DNA from: Allantophomopsis cytisporea
Lineage: Eukaryota; Ascomycota; Leotiomycetes; Phacidiales; Phacidiaceae
DNA length: 64,000 nucleotides
Reading direction: 5' to 3'
Assembly (NCBI GenBank): GCA_024752435.1
Contig: CP103028.1
Location: 1,054,001 to 1,118,000, forward strand
Of this stretch, positions 1-12,704 are shown piece by piece (the first letter of the stretch is position 1; every line of letters starts with the position of its first letter). The notes beneath the pieces were generated by a model. It was not told where the DNA came from. It did not search any database and was given only the letters and a program-made list of their open reading frames with translations. The translations under genes and the position numbers were made by a program.

Positions 1-680
1 ATTCTTCTCAATACTTCTTCCTCTCTCACCTATTTCGCTCCTGCGTATCATTTGCACTACCATCATAGAAGCCCGCTAGATCATACCCCCCTTCACCTAT
101 TTGTCGCATCAAAATGCATATCAATAGTCACTCACGCCCTCCACATATCAGCCAATCGACGCCGCACCAGTGACATCTTCGAGTCTACGCACCGCAACGG
201 AAAACAAATCTACCCCTCTCAACTAGCAACAGTGACACTCCCTCCCCAATTGATGATCAAAGCAAGTCAAAACTACAGTCGAAAACCCATTGACGAAGTC
301 CGAGTGACCTGAGTGTTGTCGCAATACCTCCGAAATAGTGTCAATCTATGGAAATATAACCTGCATATGAGGTGGTGAGAAGGGATCCCCGCACTATCGA
401 TGATATTCATAAAACCTCAATAATTCCGCCAGACCTTTCTTGAGGTGCACGCTCATTCGTACCTCCATATTCATTCTTTAACTTATTGCCCGCATCTACA
501 CCACCGATCAAGAACCACATCGACCTGCATGCAACCGTATAAAGCGAACGGAAACATTCTCTTCATATCCCAGCAATTCAATATCCCCCTGACCATTCAA
601 TTGCGCAAGGATATTTCCAAGCCCATTGAATTCGCCAGTCATCAAAAGTCAGCTCACGTTATTCGCACTCGTAATCCACC
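1..680. other. Upstream intergenic region
   Basis: No convincing gene. Short open frames at 52-312 and 445-960 lack recognisable domains, and the second overlaps the first exon of the AIM6-type gene in another frame. The region is pyrimidine-rich just before the start at 681, as fungal promoters and 5' leaders often are. Confidence 0.5.
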
Positions 681-2267
681 ATGCCGACCCCGGATGAGGC
701 AGGCCGACCCTTCCTATCCGCCACTAACGACCACCAAGACCATGACGACAGCGGGACTTCAGCATCGCCTGCGCAGACATTCTCCAACGCGGAACTCGAA
801 TATGGTTATCCCTCAGACGAGGTCTACTCCCCAGACTCAGCGAGGGATTTTTCCAGGGACAATTCTTCTTTTTCGTTGTTGCGAAGACCTAGTTGGTGGC
901 GGCGTGGTTGGAAGATGGTCATGCGTGCGCGGCGGAATCTGGAGGATGAGAATTCGTTGATGCGGGATTTGGGCAAGATGGAGGCGAGGAATGATGGGAT
1001 GGGGTTTTATCGTTGGTTTTTGTTTGGGAGTGTGAGTGGGTCGACGTTATTGTGAGTATTATTCTTGTTCTTATTTCAGTCGCATGTGCATTACAGTATC
1101 ATTTTACGATAAAACCCTAAATAACGGGTTCTGGAAATTTGGGAATCTGGATATCAACAACATCTACTAACACACCCCAGATTGATCCTCCTAACAACGA
1201 ATCTCTTCATAACAGCCGCAACCCTTTTCTACACTGCAGATCATGAATCACCCCTCCGACACTGGGGCGCACAAGGTACGACCTCAGAAGGTCTATCATG
1301 GTACCCAACAGATTTCCTACGAGATGTAAACCCTATCCCCTGCCATTCACACAACGACTACTGGCGGCGAGTACCCCTCTTTTCCGCCTTGCTCGCAGGC
1401 TGCACCGGAATCGAAGCCGACGTCTGGTTATTCGACTCGGAACTCTACGTAGGCCACAACACAGCCAGTCTAACGCGCAACCGTACCTTCCAAGCGCTGT
1501 ACGTGAACCCACTGGTCGAAATCCTCACGCACCAGAACCCGAACACGGAGTTCTACAACGATACCAGTCACGGCGTCTTCGATACGGCTCCTGGAATGAG
1601 CGTTACGTTGTTGGTGGATTTGAAGACTTCAGGGCCCAAGACTTGGCCCGCTGTTCTGGCGCAGTTGGAACCGTTGAGGGAGCGAGACTGGCTGACATTC
1701 GTGCGTGATGGTGTCGTGCATCAGCGCCCTGTGACTGTCGTAGGAACGGGCAATACGCCGTTTGATGTCCTCACCGCCAATGCCACGTACCGGGATGCGT
1801 TCTTTGATGCACCCCTCGATACCATGTGGCAAGGGTATGAAGACGATGATGCGGCTCTGCCCATAGACGAGGATGGTTCTAACACAGACTCTGAAGGCAT
1901 CGACTCTGTAGCCAAAGGATTCAGACACGCACAAGAAGATGAAGGTGTTGTGGCGGACAGAGATCAAGGCCAAGGCCACTCCGGCACATCGCCGACATCG
2001 ACCTTCAATGCGTCGAACTCCTTCTATGCCTCTACTTCCTTCAGCGCGACGATTGGGCGGCCGTGGAAGGGGAAGTTGTCTGCGGAGCAGATGAACTTGA
2101 TTCGTGGGCAGATTCGGGGAGCGCATGCGAGGGGGTTGAAGGTTAGGTACTGGGGGACGCCTGTTTGGCCAAGGAAGTTACGGGATCATATTTGGGGAGT
2201 TTTGGTGCGTGAGGGGGCGGATGTGCTTAATGTTGATGATTTGAGGGGTGTTAGAAGGGTTTGGTAG
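681..2267 (+). CDS. AIM6: AIM6-family PLC-like phosphodiesterase domain membrane protein
   Basis: Exons 681-1051 and 1181-2267 give 485 aa. The intron has a GTGAGT donor, a CTAAC branch point and a CCCCAG acceptor. The start at 681 sits in a good context (CACCATG). The N-terminal ~110 residues are polar and likely cytosolic; residues about 125-141 form one membrane segment. Then comes a PI-PLC-like phosphodiesterase fold with CHSHNDY (H179, H181), EADVW (E202, D204) and a later GH (H216), the residue pattern of the family acid/base and metal site. This matches fungal 'altered inheritance of mitochondria protein 6' proteins. The yeast name comes from a mitochondrial inheritance screen and the substrate is unknown. 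A low-complexity acidic insert lies near residues 345-405. Confidence 0.88.
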
Positions 2268-4570
2268 ATTTGGGTAAGGAAGGGAGGGGGTGAGGGGGTG
2301 AGGTGAAAAAGGAGTGATGGAATGGAGGGGATGAAGCAGATAGAGGGGATAGAAGTGATGAAAATGATGGGAAAGATAGTAAGTGAAAGATTGGTTTGCA
2401 GGGGATGAGATGGAATGAAATGCGGTGGGAGAGATGAAGCTAGGAGGGCGTTGAATGATTTTCTATACCACGGTGTTTAGCATTGGTGGAGTTTGGCCGA
2501 TTATTAGCATAGATTTCAGGTTATGTGAAGAGTAATCATAAAACCATTTATCATGCTTTGTGGTATCATTGCCACGAATGCCTCATGAACTGTAATCTAA
2601 TCATTCTGGTCAGTCTCGTGTGTGGGATGGATGACTTATGTAATTATCTTCTATTACTCCGCATTGATCGATTCCGTCAAAGCTACGCACTTCGATACTT
2701 GGGTATGCGGTATTTTTACTGCATGTCTTTTTTGCTTGGACAATGACAGATATCTCATGATGATACGCCCGAAAGCTCGCTGAGATTCAAAGGGCGCAAC
2801 ATGACATGAACCAATCTTTACTCTTACCAAAAGTCCGCATTTTCAATTACAGAAAGCAACCAAACCGACAATAATCTAAAGAAGTGTGTTCCAAGATTAG
2901 AGGAAATCCCAAAGCATCATATACGTCCCGGAGTCTTTTCGCAATTCCTGTTAGTCATAAAACCGATGGGAATCTCCGCGTCCTCAAATCTACACTCATC
3001 AGAAGTGTACTTTTTCATTTCTTAGCAGTTGCACACTGTCAAATCAAGATTCGAGGTGGCTGTGCCAATTTGACGGATTCATCTCAGCCACCGGGGCGCG
3101 AGTATTTCAGCCATGAAATATGTAGCTCCGTTGGACGGGCTCTCGCCCGGCCCAGATTTGAAATGGCACAGACAAATAAGTAGCAATGAGCAAGGAATTC
3201 CAGAGTTGTATTACTACACCTTACTATTTAAAGAGCTAAATACTTTTTACACCCGTCCAAATTTGATTATATTAATCTTAAGATATCAATGTATACTGGA
3301 CAAGTTCTTTATTTGTAGAGAGAGGTCTGTAATTATGAGACTTAATGTTGACGGTTCTTCCCAAGTCCTCCACGTGGTTAAACTTGCGGATTCTAGAGAA
3401 GCACATGCTATTTTGATTGAATTTTGGCTTGGTTGCCAGAAAGGTTGAATTCCAACTAGCTGGTCTAGACGCTATGTACATATATACTTTCCAGTCCTTC
3501 TAGCATAGTAAGGACCGAGTGCCTCATTGTCCCATGCAGTTTGTCTGCCCTATCAGCCTTAACTTTTCGGGGTTCTGCTCGTTGCGTAACGAACATGAAT
3601 TGGGATTACTATAAGTATTCATCTATTGGTTACCATAAGAAATCCGATATTATAACTGGCTGACAGGAATGCCACCCGAAACTCTCGAGCTTCGCTTAAT
3701 AGCCTCGTGACTTCCGGCGGATACACCGGAGACTTAGAAATAAATAAGTTACCATACTTCTGACTGGTTTGTACTCGCTAGAACGGAGGGTGTATCCTTT
3801 TGTATCATTGAAACGCCTAGGTCTAACGGCATAGGGGGTTAAGTTGGCAGAGTAGTTCGAATAGACGCATTGAGCGGTTACGGCGTCAAAGGATCAATTG
3901 GGATGAATCTTATTGGTCTGCACAAGGTAAAATACACTACTAAACTTTAATATGTGTAAGGTGATAATTGAAATATGAATTTGCTTGTGAGTTCGCTTTG
4001 GAATCGAAGTGGGTGTAGAAGGCTGCATTGTACTGCGAAAAATGACTTGAAGATGACCGAGGTTGTTTTGGTTCGTGAAATTTGTGATGTACTTTGTTAT
4101 TGTTGACATTACCTATACTATTCGACTTCATTGCGACATTTTCTACATTTTTTTAAGTCTGTCGCTCATTTCAGCATCCCATAGTAATCAAGCTGAACTA
4201 CCTACGAACATTAAAAATACGTACCTGACGACGTACGGCTTGAGAACATGGTTATAAAACTTTCTGATTTCCCATCTGACACGATTACCAGTGGGTGGAA
4301 CCCTGAAGAAGACCCTCTATAAGTGCCAGGTCGAATAATGTTCTCAGTATGTACCTAAGTCACAACGTTGCCATCCCACGAGAAGGCTAAAACAAAGCTA
4401 AACGCATACAGATACCCTTCAACTGTTCATCAACACTGAGGCCTATCTGTTACTTGAATAAGCAGACTACATTGGATACGCCTCAGAAAGAGAAGGCTGG
4501 CGAATTTCCGGAAACGTCCCTCAAGCCCAGAAAATACGTGAGCTATCTCTTAACCGTCAGATAAATGTGG

Positions 4571-4714
4571 TGGTCCCACATCCAGAATCCATATGTGGAA
4601 TGACTTGGTGCATAGAATGGTTAATGATTTGGGTAGAAAGATCACAGCTGAAGAATTATTGGTGGAATCCACGACGACTAGCCATTCTATATATGGATCC
4701 TGAATGTGGAACCA
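4571..4714. repeat. Imperfect inverted repeat with transition-only differences
   Basis: Arm 4571-4602 pairs with the reverse complement of 4683-4714 over 32 nt, with about 80 nt between them. All the differences I counted between arms are transitions (C/T or A/G), as expected of RIP acting on a duplicated or palindromic element. Weaker pairing continues a few bases outward. It could be a decayed MITE or terminal-inverted-repeat element; no ORF inside looks functional. Confidence 0.6.
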
Positions 4715-5885
4715 TCATATTGAACCACAAGCAACCGGTTAGTCTCATATCACGAATCATAATTCCTAAAGCAAAAGTGTTGCTATGGCCCGTCCCGCAA
4801 CTTGGTGGGCCTCGCAATGCGTTCCTGTACGATCTGCATACCAACCGTAGATGAAGCTTAATCGCCGCAACTGCAACTCTCGTCGAGGGTCTCTCTTGAA
4901 TGAGTATTTGGTACACCGCTATTCGAGCTTGAGAACAAAATCGTTGTGAGGTTAACCTGGTAGGCGGAATAGTGGTGACTCGTTACTTTGTTGCATTCTG
5001 TCGGCTATACCCTCCACTTTTGGCTTCACATACTCAGCCACTCCTAACTCCAATGTTGAAGCCATAGCGTAAGTTTAAAAGGCCCCTTATCTAGGTCTAC
5101 CCACTCTAATCCACTTGCACCGAAGATCCTATTGTCTAAAATTACAGCAGAATTGGCACCACAACTACAGTTAGGTGGAGAGTAAAAAAAAACATGAAGA
5201 GAATTTCTGAGGCCTTCTTGTATACAGCTTTCAAGAACCTTTGTCTACCTCGACTCCTTTTTGCATTCATTACTTTGAAAGGAACTGCTTTACACACTGG
5301 ACTTCCTTACATATGTGGCAAATACTATGCGGCATGGTTCATCACATGCTTTGTTAACTTGAACAAAATGTAACTTAGAGAGCTGTCATTTTCAAAATCG
5401 ACATCGCTGAATTACCCGAGATTTCAGCTGCAAAATGCACATCTCTGATCTTAATGTTAGCAAGAATTTCTGACTAGGGAGCTGTGGCACAATTTGCACG
5501 TCGTTAAACTACCTTTGAACTACCACTCAAAGTTGCGTTGGCAAGATATCGGATTCGGATATACCCCCGTTCTTTCAGCCACATATAAAGCAATGATTGG
5601 TTTAGGAAATTGTGGACCATACAATTGATGTTTGAAAGCGGACTCATGGCTCCGCTGCCTGAAGCTGTCAGGGTACGTGCTGTCAAACAAACTTGATATC
5701 AAAGATTTACGTAGCGACGTGATTAAAAGATGGCTGAGCAGCTGCAAAGCTTCCCTTCTCCGGAGATAAAGAACTCAGTTCTGTATGGATGTAGTCAAGA
5801 GGCTCTCGGGGTTTTTCTTACAGTATAGTTAGTCTGTCAAGCTGCCAGAATCTTTCAATATCTAAGAAATGACCAGTGCTTGCCA

Positions 5886-5893
5886 TATATAAA
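5886..5893 (+). promoter_or_regulatory. TATA box upstream of the 6001 gene
   Basis: TATATAAA lies about 110 nt before the ATG at 6001, followed by an A/C-rich leader. Position and form fit a core promoter for the six-exon gene downstream. Confidence 0.5.
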
Positions 5894-6000
5894 CATCGAA
5901 ACCCTTGTCATTAATACATTATTTGTATCACACATATTTGTCTGTCACAAACATACAATCAGATCTAACCATACACAATCAATTGTTTACAAGAAACAAG

Positions 6001-7902
6001 ATGCCATCAACTAACCAACTCTGCATCTACCTTGATCAGAATCTATTCTCTTCCGAAGATGGCGACGTAGAGGTCACCAACTTGATTTTGGCTAGGAAGG
6101 TCAACTCAGGCAATCCCAATGTTATTTTCCAGACCAAGTCATCGGAAGAGTTTAGCGTGTTCAATACATTTGAGTGGTCACAAGAATACACAATCGGTGC
6201 TACATTGACTCCTTATACATGTGGGGCTTTTGTAAGTCATCACTATTCTTTTGAAGAACCATTCTAACATTCTCAGGTCTTTGCAAAATCCAACGATGTA
6301 TGTATCATGGCAGGATACACGTGTAACTGGCAATCTGAGGGATGCTCAACACCATCTCAGACAATGCCAAGTTCAAGTCCAGCACCGCCGATCTTTGACC
6401 AAAATCAGTTCGGTACCATAAATCAGCCTAAGAAGTGGTACAATTCCATATTCTGTCAGGTCGGCTCTGGTCCGCCAAGCGCAATCTACGTGGATAGCAT
6501 CGTCACTCCAGATATTTCATATCGCGCATATGCAGTGGAAAACGAATATCAGGTTAGTTTATCAAGAACTAAACCAAGTGTCCGTGCCTAATATCACTTA
6601 GCTCTCTTGGTCTAGCGAAACTGTTCAGCCAGGGATAGTATCCGATACCTGGACTGACCCTTGGTCATTCCATATGGATGCTTCCGAAAGTGTACATTAT
6701 GTCAGCTGGGTAATACACCCTCAATATTGATTATATACAAGCTTTCCTAACTATCTATAGGGTTACGAGCACGTCAAACCAGCTTCGAATGAGGAACCCA
6801 GTTGGTACGATTATGGTACAACTGATCCTGGTGAACATAATCCATGTCAAGCTATCCTCCCCATTCCTAATGTTGAATCTGTCTCCTTGAACACAACCAC
6901 TAGGGAAACTTATGGCGCTTCAGAATTTCTTCTGCAGTACAACGTCTATGAATATAAAGCTGTTCAGATTACTAAGTTTCTACGGGCCTGCAGTTCCGAT
7001 TATATGTGAGTTGTGATATATATCTTCATTCCAAATTCATGTACTGATGTTATTTAGTCATATTGAAGCGTTCCGATTTGGCTTATATGTGCTGGGATAT
7101 ATCGAGTTGCGCGAGTTCGGTCCAGGTTCCCATATTATGAAAGGCACGACACATAAGCAAAAGACCAAGTACTATTTTGAGAATCTACTGCACACCATAT
7201 CACCAGAGTATACTCCATCAGTTATAGATTGGAACTCTGGGCAAGGCCTCCTTGAACTTTCTCAAATGAGCGATTCTGGGCAACGCCTCCTTGAGGACTC
7301 ACACAGAGGTACTTCTATCTTATATCCTGACTCTCCCATAAATATGAGAACTAATCAAGTATATAGCTATTTCAACAAATACTACAAAGGATTCATCTCT
7401 CAAATTCGTGTGGCCTTCAATGACCCAGGTGGCTATTAGTACTCCAGCCACTTATCCTTCGGACCCAGTTAGGAAATATTGTCAAGAGAAAATAGATCCA
7501 AAGATAATTATCAACTCTACGCCTATCACAAACTACCATGTTTCCACATCTTGGTTCAGTCATGTCACTATCAGCAACTGCAGCGTCGACAAGCAATCAA
7601 GAGTTTTCAATATTGTCCGTAGTGCTATTTCCTCAAGAGCACAACGCAAATCCAGTATTCCTGAGCAAGCTGGTATGCCCACTCCAAAAACCATGAAAAT
7701 CAAACTCAAAACTAGCTCTGCATACGAGGTTGACGACTTGGACATGGAAACAAGGCGCAAACTTAAGCCGAGAACAAATGTGGATAATGCTTTAGTCCCT
7801 GCGCCGGAGGAAAAAACGCCAGTACCTCAGACCATAGCAAGGAGAAGTTCATTTCGGACAAACAAAACCGGTTCGTTAAGAGTCCATGTAATTTCAATTT
7901 GA
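6001..7902 (+). CDS. Uncharacterised six-exon protein
   Basis: Exons 6001-6231, 6277-6552, 6602-6709, 6761-7005, 7058-7308 and 7367-7902 join in phase to 548 aa. All introns are GT-AG and 43-52 nt or slightly longer, several with CTAA-type branch points. I do not recognise the family. There is no signal peptide or membrane segment. Residues about 1-325 are rich in aromatic, Ser, Thr and Asn residues and look like beta-strand sequence. Near residues 370-395 a short unit (SGQ-LLE) is repeated in tandem. The last ~150 residues are basic and low in complexity. The ordered exon structure and TATA box suggest a real, possibly conditionally expressed gene. The fifth intron (7309-7366) is inferred because it moves the reading frame into the long terminal open frame; without it the protein would end at 7439. 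Confidence 0.7.
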
Positions 7903-8201
7903 CCTGGATCCCGCCAGAAAGAATCCCTGAGAGATTATTATTTCCAACAACAGCTTCACTCATCCCCGGAAGCCGTACCAAAATGGGAGTTGATTAGTTC
8001 TCGTTGATATGGCCTAGATAACGCAGAGATATGAATTTGAACTTTATTTTATCATCTTAATGTTCGGGTTAAGCTTTCTTAAGTCTGACAATCTTTCAAA
8101 AGTACTTCGACGATTATACTGCTTGTCAGCATTGTCATGTATCGTTTTGACCTCTTTGAAGGGATCGGTTTCTTGTAAATCTTCTATACTTATCATTTAT
8201 C

Positions 8202-8220
8202 TATATATATATATATATAT
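8202..8220. repeat. TA microsatellite
   Basis: An uninterrupted alternating TA tract of about 19 nt. It is expected to be length-variable between strains. Confidence 0.9.
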
Positions 8221-8505
8221 GTTCGCTCATCGAGGTGGTGGGATGGAATGGGGACCTCCTGGGCAAAACCCACGGACTATCAGACTGCGAGTAGAGTAAT
8301 CTGATGATTAGAGTGAAGGCTTACGATTTGACTTAAACTGATTTGTGGCTGGCTTAGAATTCATACTTTAGCTCTTATATTCTCCTATTGACCTCGTTCC
8401 CGGCTCTATTTTTTCCAGCCTTACCACAATATTTTTTGCCCTCCCGTCAGCTTCTTCTGAATTGCCTGGGTGTGTAACTCCGTCAAATTCACAAAGTCCG
8501 TCATT

Positions 8506-8526
8506 CGAATCTCGAATCTCGAATCT
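8506..8526. repeat. Triple 7-nt tandem repeat (CGAATCT)
   Basis: Three perfect consecutive copies of CGAATCT in the region upstream of the P450 gene. No known regulatory motif is recognised. Confidence 0.85.
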
Positions 8527-9049
8527 CACATTAGATGCCACGCGAAGCTAATTGTGCTCTTGGATGGATTTTGCTGGGTGGCGAAATTTATTTCGAAATT
8601 GTGGATATCTTTCATCCTTGCAAATTTGTGGAGCCGAACGCGGAGCCTAGCCTATTCCATCTCTCGGCTTCAACTACGTAAGAGAATAAGGGGATAGTGG
8701 CTGGAGGCCCCGCAACTAGTTTGTGGACTGCTAAGTGGTCGTTGCAGTCGGATTTTTGTGTTCAGCGCTAACCCGTCTTGTTTAATACCCCTGATGTACT
8801 ACCATTTTACATCCCGAAGCTATTCGGTTTTCGATTTAGACTTTTCGATTAATCTATCCGTATCTCTGAAGCGCTCGAAAGACTTGTGGTGTAGACCGTT
8901 GATCGCGACAGATGGTCTTCCCCTTCTTCCTTTTGCACTATACAAATGCGCTTCGCCCCAGTATCATAAACAGAAAAAGGACAGCACCAATAACGATTGC
9001 CATCTTGGATCTTGAGAACACTTGATACTCCTTTGTCAGTCCTTTTGAA

Positions 9050-10900
9050 ATGGCTGTACTCGACACCTACGTTCTGGCCCTGAGTGGTATCGCATTTCTG
9101 TTTACATACGTTTTCTTCTGGATATACACTATCCTCATGGATCCTCTTCGTGATATTCCTGGCCCTACTGCAGCTAGATTCACCAGATTATGGCTTGCAA
9201 AGGAGTACGCTGGGGGTATTTTTGAGAAAGCTAACATTGCCTTGCATGAAAAATATGGTAAGATATGTCTTTTGACAAAAAGAATAGGTCGAATGACTAC
9301 TGAATCGAAATTGGGAGATAGGTTCAATCGTTCGTATTGCACCAAATCAGTACAGTGTCAACGACGAAAATTCAATAAAGGTTATATACGGGCACGGAAC
9401 TCAATTTCTTAAGGTAGTTAGTTCCTTCTTTGTTTACGGATCACAGGAATAATTCATTATGATAGTCTGATTGGTACAAACCCTGGGGGCATCCATTATA
9501 CCGAAACCTATTCAATATGACCGATCCAAAAGAGCACGCAGCCCTGAGACGGAAGATTGCAAATCCATATTCAATGTCTAGCCTCATTTCCTACGAACCA
9601 TTTCTTAATGAATGTAGTGAGATTTTTCTGCAGAAACTAAGGCAATTTGCTGCCAGTGGGGAAGTTGTTGACATGGGGGCATGGTTCCAATTATATGCAT
9701 TTGACGTGATCGGGCAAATAACGGTGAGCCACTTACAGATTTCGACGTGACGATGTGTACTGACTGAAGGCATTTAGTTCTCCAAACGATTCGGGTTCTT
9801 GGAAAAAGGAAAAGACCTGGACCAATATATTGAGACTATAGATGGATCAAACAGATATAGCTCTCTTGCTGGATTGTTCCCCGCTATTCACCCATACTTT
9901 GTAAGATTTGGAGACAAGTTTGGGCTTGCGCCGAAAGCCATCGATACGCTTAACAAAAGTATAGAGCGTCATCTCGCTACTGCCAAACAGGAGTATAAAG
10001 AGACTGATGAAAACAGTGTCCTTGATTTTGTCAAAAAGATAGCGAGGGCACAGATTGTAGACCCGTCCAAGGTCTCGGATATGGACATACAATCCGCGGC
10101 AGCAGCAAACGTCTTTGCTGGCAGTGACACAACATCAATTTCCTTGAGCTCCGTTCTATATCATCTGTGCAAGTATCCACGAATCCTGATCAAACTGCAA
10201 GCAGAGTTGGATGAGGCTGCACGGGAGAAAAGAATCTCAGACCCAGTGACTTGGCACGAGGCGCAAAGCTTGCAATACCTGCAAGCGGTAATAAAAGAAG
10301 GTCTTCGCATTCACCCTGCAACTGGTTTCACCATGCCAAGAATTACACCTAGAGGTGGAAAGATTATTGCCGGGAGATTCTTTCCTGAAGGTGTGAGTGA
10401 TAAGCAACTCTCAGAAATGCATTCATAAGGAGTACCCACACTAACTTCGTAAGAAGGCCACTGTTGGGGTCAATCCCTGGGTCGCTCATTTGAACCGTTC
10501 CATTTATGGCGACGATGCAGGAGAATTTCGACCGGAGCGCTGGCTTGAAGGAAATCGAGCGGATCTTTCAAAGATGGAATCAGTATTTATGACGGTTAGT
10601 ATTTATTTATGGCCAACTCTTGATGCCTAAAACTTCTCTATCAAAATTGCTACTCAATGATTTTGGCTTATGGTGTGCTAACAAAATATATACAATCAGT
10701 TTGGACAAGGCTCTCGAACTTGCATCGGAAAGAATATTAGTCTTCTTGAGCTGTCAAAGATCATACCTGAGGTGATTCGTCGGTTTGATGTTCAATTGGA
10801 TAAGGACAAAGACTGGACTTGTGTTAACCATTGGTTTGTCAAGCCAGTGGATTTTCAGTGTCGACTGAAGACAAGGGATATATCAAGTATACAAGCATGA
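9050..10900 (+). CDS. Cytochrome P450 monooxygenase (pisatin demethylase-like)
   Basis: Exons 9050-9257, 9322-9413, 9466-9723, 9778-10392, 10457-10594 and 10700-10900 give 503 aa, the usual P450 length. The N-terminus has one ER-anchor helix (about residues 8-30) followed by a proline-rich hinge (DIPGPT). Family motifs are in order: I-helix AGSDTT (about 300-305), K-helix ExxR (E360, R363), PERW meander and heme-binding loop FGQGSRTCIG with axial C445. The region SDWYKPWGHP-NLFNMTDPKEHA resembles fungal P450s related to pisatin demethylase, which oxidise plant phenolics or specialised metabolites; the substrate here is unknown. It needs a P450 reductase encoded elsewhere. A 2OG dioxygenase converges on it from the other side and a permease lies beyond, so the three may work together. 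Confidence 0.92.
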
Positions 10901-11013
10901 AGAGGTTTCACAAGATGCAACGTTTGTGATTCAGGAAAGCGAAGGAGATAAGATGAAACCCCTTGCTCTATCTACGCTCTTTCATGATGTTCTGGTTACA
11001 CGGCAGATTTCAG

Positions 11014-11184
11014 TACTGCATTGATCGAAGGAGAAAGGGAGCAGGAGTCTACTCTGTAGCTGTTTTAATACTACTTAGTAATACAGTGCATGCCTAAGCT
11101 GGTGATCAAAGAAAGTGAGAATCGTTCACTTTCACATACTCGCAGCGAGGTGAGGTCTATATATTGACCGCATATATTGACACG
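11014..11184. repeat. Dispersed repeat, copy A (partner at 62666-62834)
   Basis: About 170 nt clearly related, in the same orientation, to 62666-62834. Shared blocks include GGGAGCAGGA-TCTACTCTG, TAATACTAC-TAGTA and TATATTGAC-ACATATATTGACAC-like ends. Differences include many transitions. It lies between the 3' ends of the P450 and dioxygenase genes and is probably a fragment of an old mobile element. Confidence 0.75.
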
Positions 11185-11498
11185 CTCTAAACCTCTTCGA
11201 ACTTCAAAGAGATGGTAGTGGAGCTGAAGTTCATTGAACCATAATGTGCTAAGAGGACGTCAAAGGCTATCAAAGTCTATATCGTTAATCGTTCAATATT
11301 TTCATAGGTCCCTTCTATATAATAGTATGTTTGTACTCGATGTGGAGATGTTTAAATCAAATCAAGTTGTATAGTTCGTCTTTCGAAAAGTGGTAGCAAC
11401 CCAACTTTTAACTTTCTTAAGTGAATACACCGTGATTAGAAGATCAACCTGCGACACGTTTCTTGTTCTGAACGACGTCTTTAGTAGTTTCCAATTTT

Positions 11499-12704
11499 CT
11501 AATTAGTTTTGCTATCTCCCAGCCTTAAACCCAGCTTCTGCCTATTAGTCCTCCAGGCATAGTATTCACCAGCGGACATAATAGGATACTTTGCTGGGTT
11601 ATCCTTACTTATACACGTGGGCAGCGGCTCAAGCATCATGTCTCTCGCAAAGCCAAAAAAGAACGGCGCCGAGTATCTCTCCCTGCCACTCTTATTGATC
11701 ACCCTATGTACGGTGGAGACAAAGAAATCGTTCGTCTGACGCATGAAACAATCTGCAATGTTAACAACGAAAGACCCAGGAACTGGTTTGGCCTTGATCC
11801 ACACCCCCGACTTGCTCAATACCTCGAGACCACCACAATCATCCTGGGTCACAATGGTGAAGGCTTCGACGTCTGTGTGAGCACCGATACCGTTCTGGTC
11901 GTCGATGGAATGCTCCTGCAATGGATAATGAAGTATTCGCATCCCAGCTTCAGGTCTTGCGGTATATTTATCAAAGAAACCTTCAGGGAGATGAAGTGCA
12001 AGGGCGAAGATACGCGCCAGTCGACGAGAAAGCTGCAGAAGTGGCGTGTGGTAGGCGTATAGGCTTTCACGAAAGCCGGGTAGTGCGGAAGGCCAGATAC
12101 TGATGGCATTTTCAGATCTCTCCACTGCATCGGGGTCTTCTCGTGGGTCGTATGCCCAGTTAAAAGCTTCGCTGAGATCTAGATGCTCGAGTCAGGATGT
12201 GGAATTCTTGAGAACGAATTGGCGTTATGCCAACCTTTTTGTTTCCATTGATTTCGATTGTAGTGTTCCATGGGATGGTATCCAACATACTCATTCGGCA
12301 CTTTACCTGTGTATACCTCCATCTTATCCTCGGTCGGCAATGCAAAGAAGCGCTTTGCTTGATCAAGTACTCCTGCGGCTAGGTCCATATTTATTTCCTA
12401 ATAGATATGTTAGAAACCAAACATGAATTCAATTTCAAGTGAGTTCATGGCGTTGTAGAGAAAACTGGTGATTCTGAGGCCTTACATGATTCACGACATA
12501 AAAGAATCCGATTCTGCTTGATGCTTCTCGTACCTCCTCTGCGAGGGCTGTGCGGTCCTCGAGGCTATCACTGTACATCCGCGCAACATCGATAATAGGA
12601 ATCTCGTCCATCTCAATTGACACATTTGAACTAAATTCGAAGACCTTTCCATTATGGAGGTGAACAGCCGTCGGGCTCTTTGTTTCTGTCGCTGTTTGTG
12701 ACAT
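11499..12704 (-). CDS. 2-oxoglutarate/Fe(II) dioxygenase (isopenicillin N synthase-like)
   Basis: Minus-strand exons 12704-12486, 12397-12235 and 12178-11499 give 353 aa. An N-terminal DIOX_N segment (IPIIDVARMYSD, then GFFYVVNH) leads to the C-terminal jelly roll with the iron ligands H228, D230 (HTD) and H285 (VHRVI) and the 2-oxoglutarate-binding R295-x-S297 (RYS). This is the pattern of the soluble isopenicillin-N-synthase/flavonoid-oxidase superfamily, which hydroxylates or desaturates small molecules using O2 and 2-oxoglutarate. The substrate is unknown. It is convergent with the P450 gene and its start faces the NCS1 permease promoter. The second intron starts GTTGGC, an ordinary but weak donor; the phase and the conserved EAFNWAYDP segment support it. 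Confidence 0.9.

Larger units (their letters stand above)
2268..5999. other. Gene-poor AT-rich region
   Basis: About 3.7 kb without a recognisable gene. The many short frames (for example 2525-2746, 2884-3183, 3113-3448, and 3894-4131 on the minus strand) share no family signature, overlap one another and have no consistent splice-linked continuation. The region holds the inverted repeat at 4571-4714 and the TATA element at 5886. It may be old repeat-derived sequence. Confidence 0.5.
7903..9049. other. Intergenic region before the P450 gene
   Basis: No supported gene. It contains a TA dinucleotide tract (8202-8220) and three tandem copies of a 7-nt unit (8506-8526). Short frames at 8470-8697 and 8758-9015 have no recognisable domain. 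The last few hundred bases are the presumed P450 promoter. Confidence 0.5.

Noticed and set aside
3048..3175. Weak inverted repeat with GGCTGTGCCA / TGGCACAGAC
   Set aside because: Only about ten bases pair convincingly and the flanks do not extend the match.
4567..4854. 95-codon plus-strand frame and its antisense frame
   Set aside because: Both run through the inverted repeat and have no family features; the repeat explains the sequence better.
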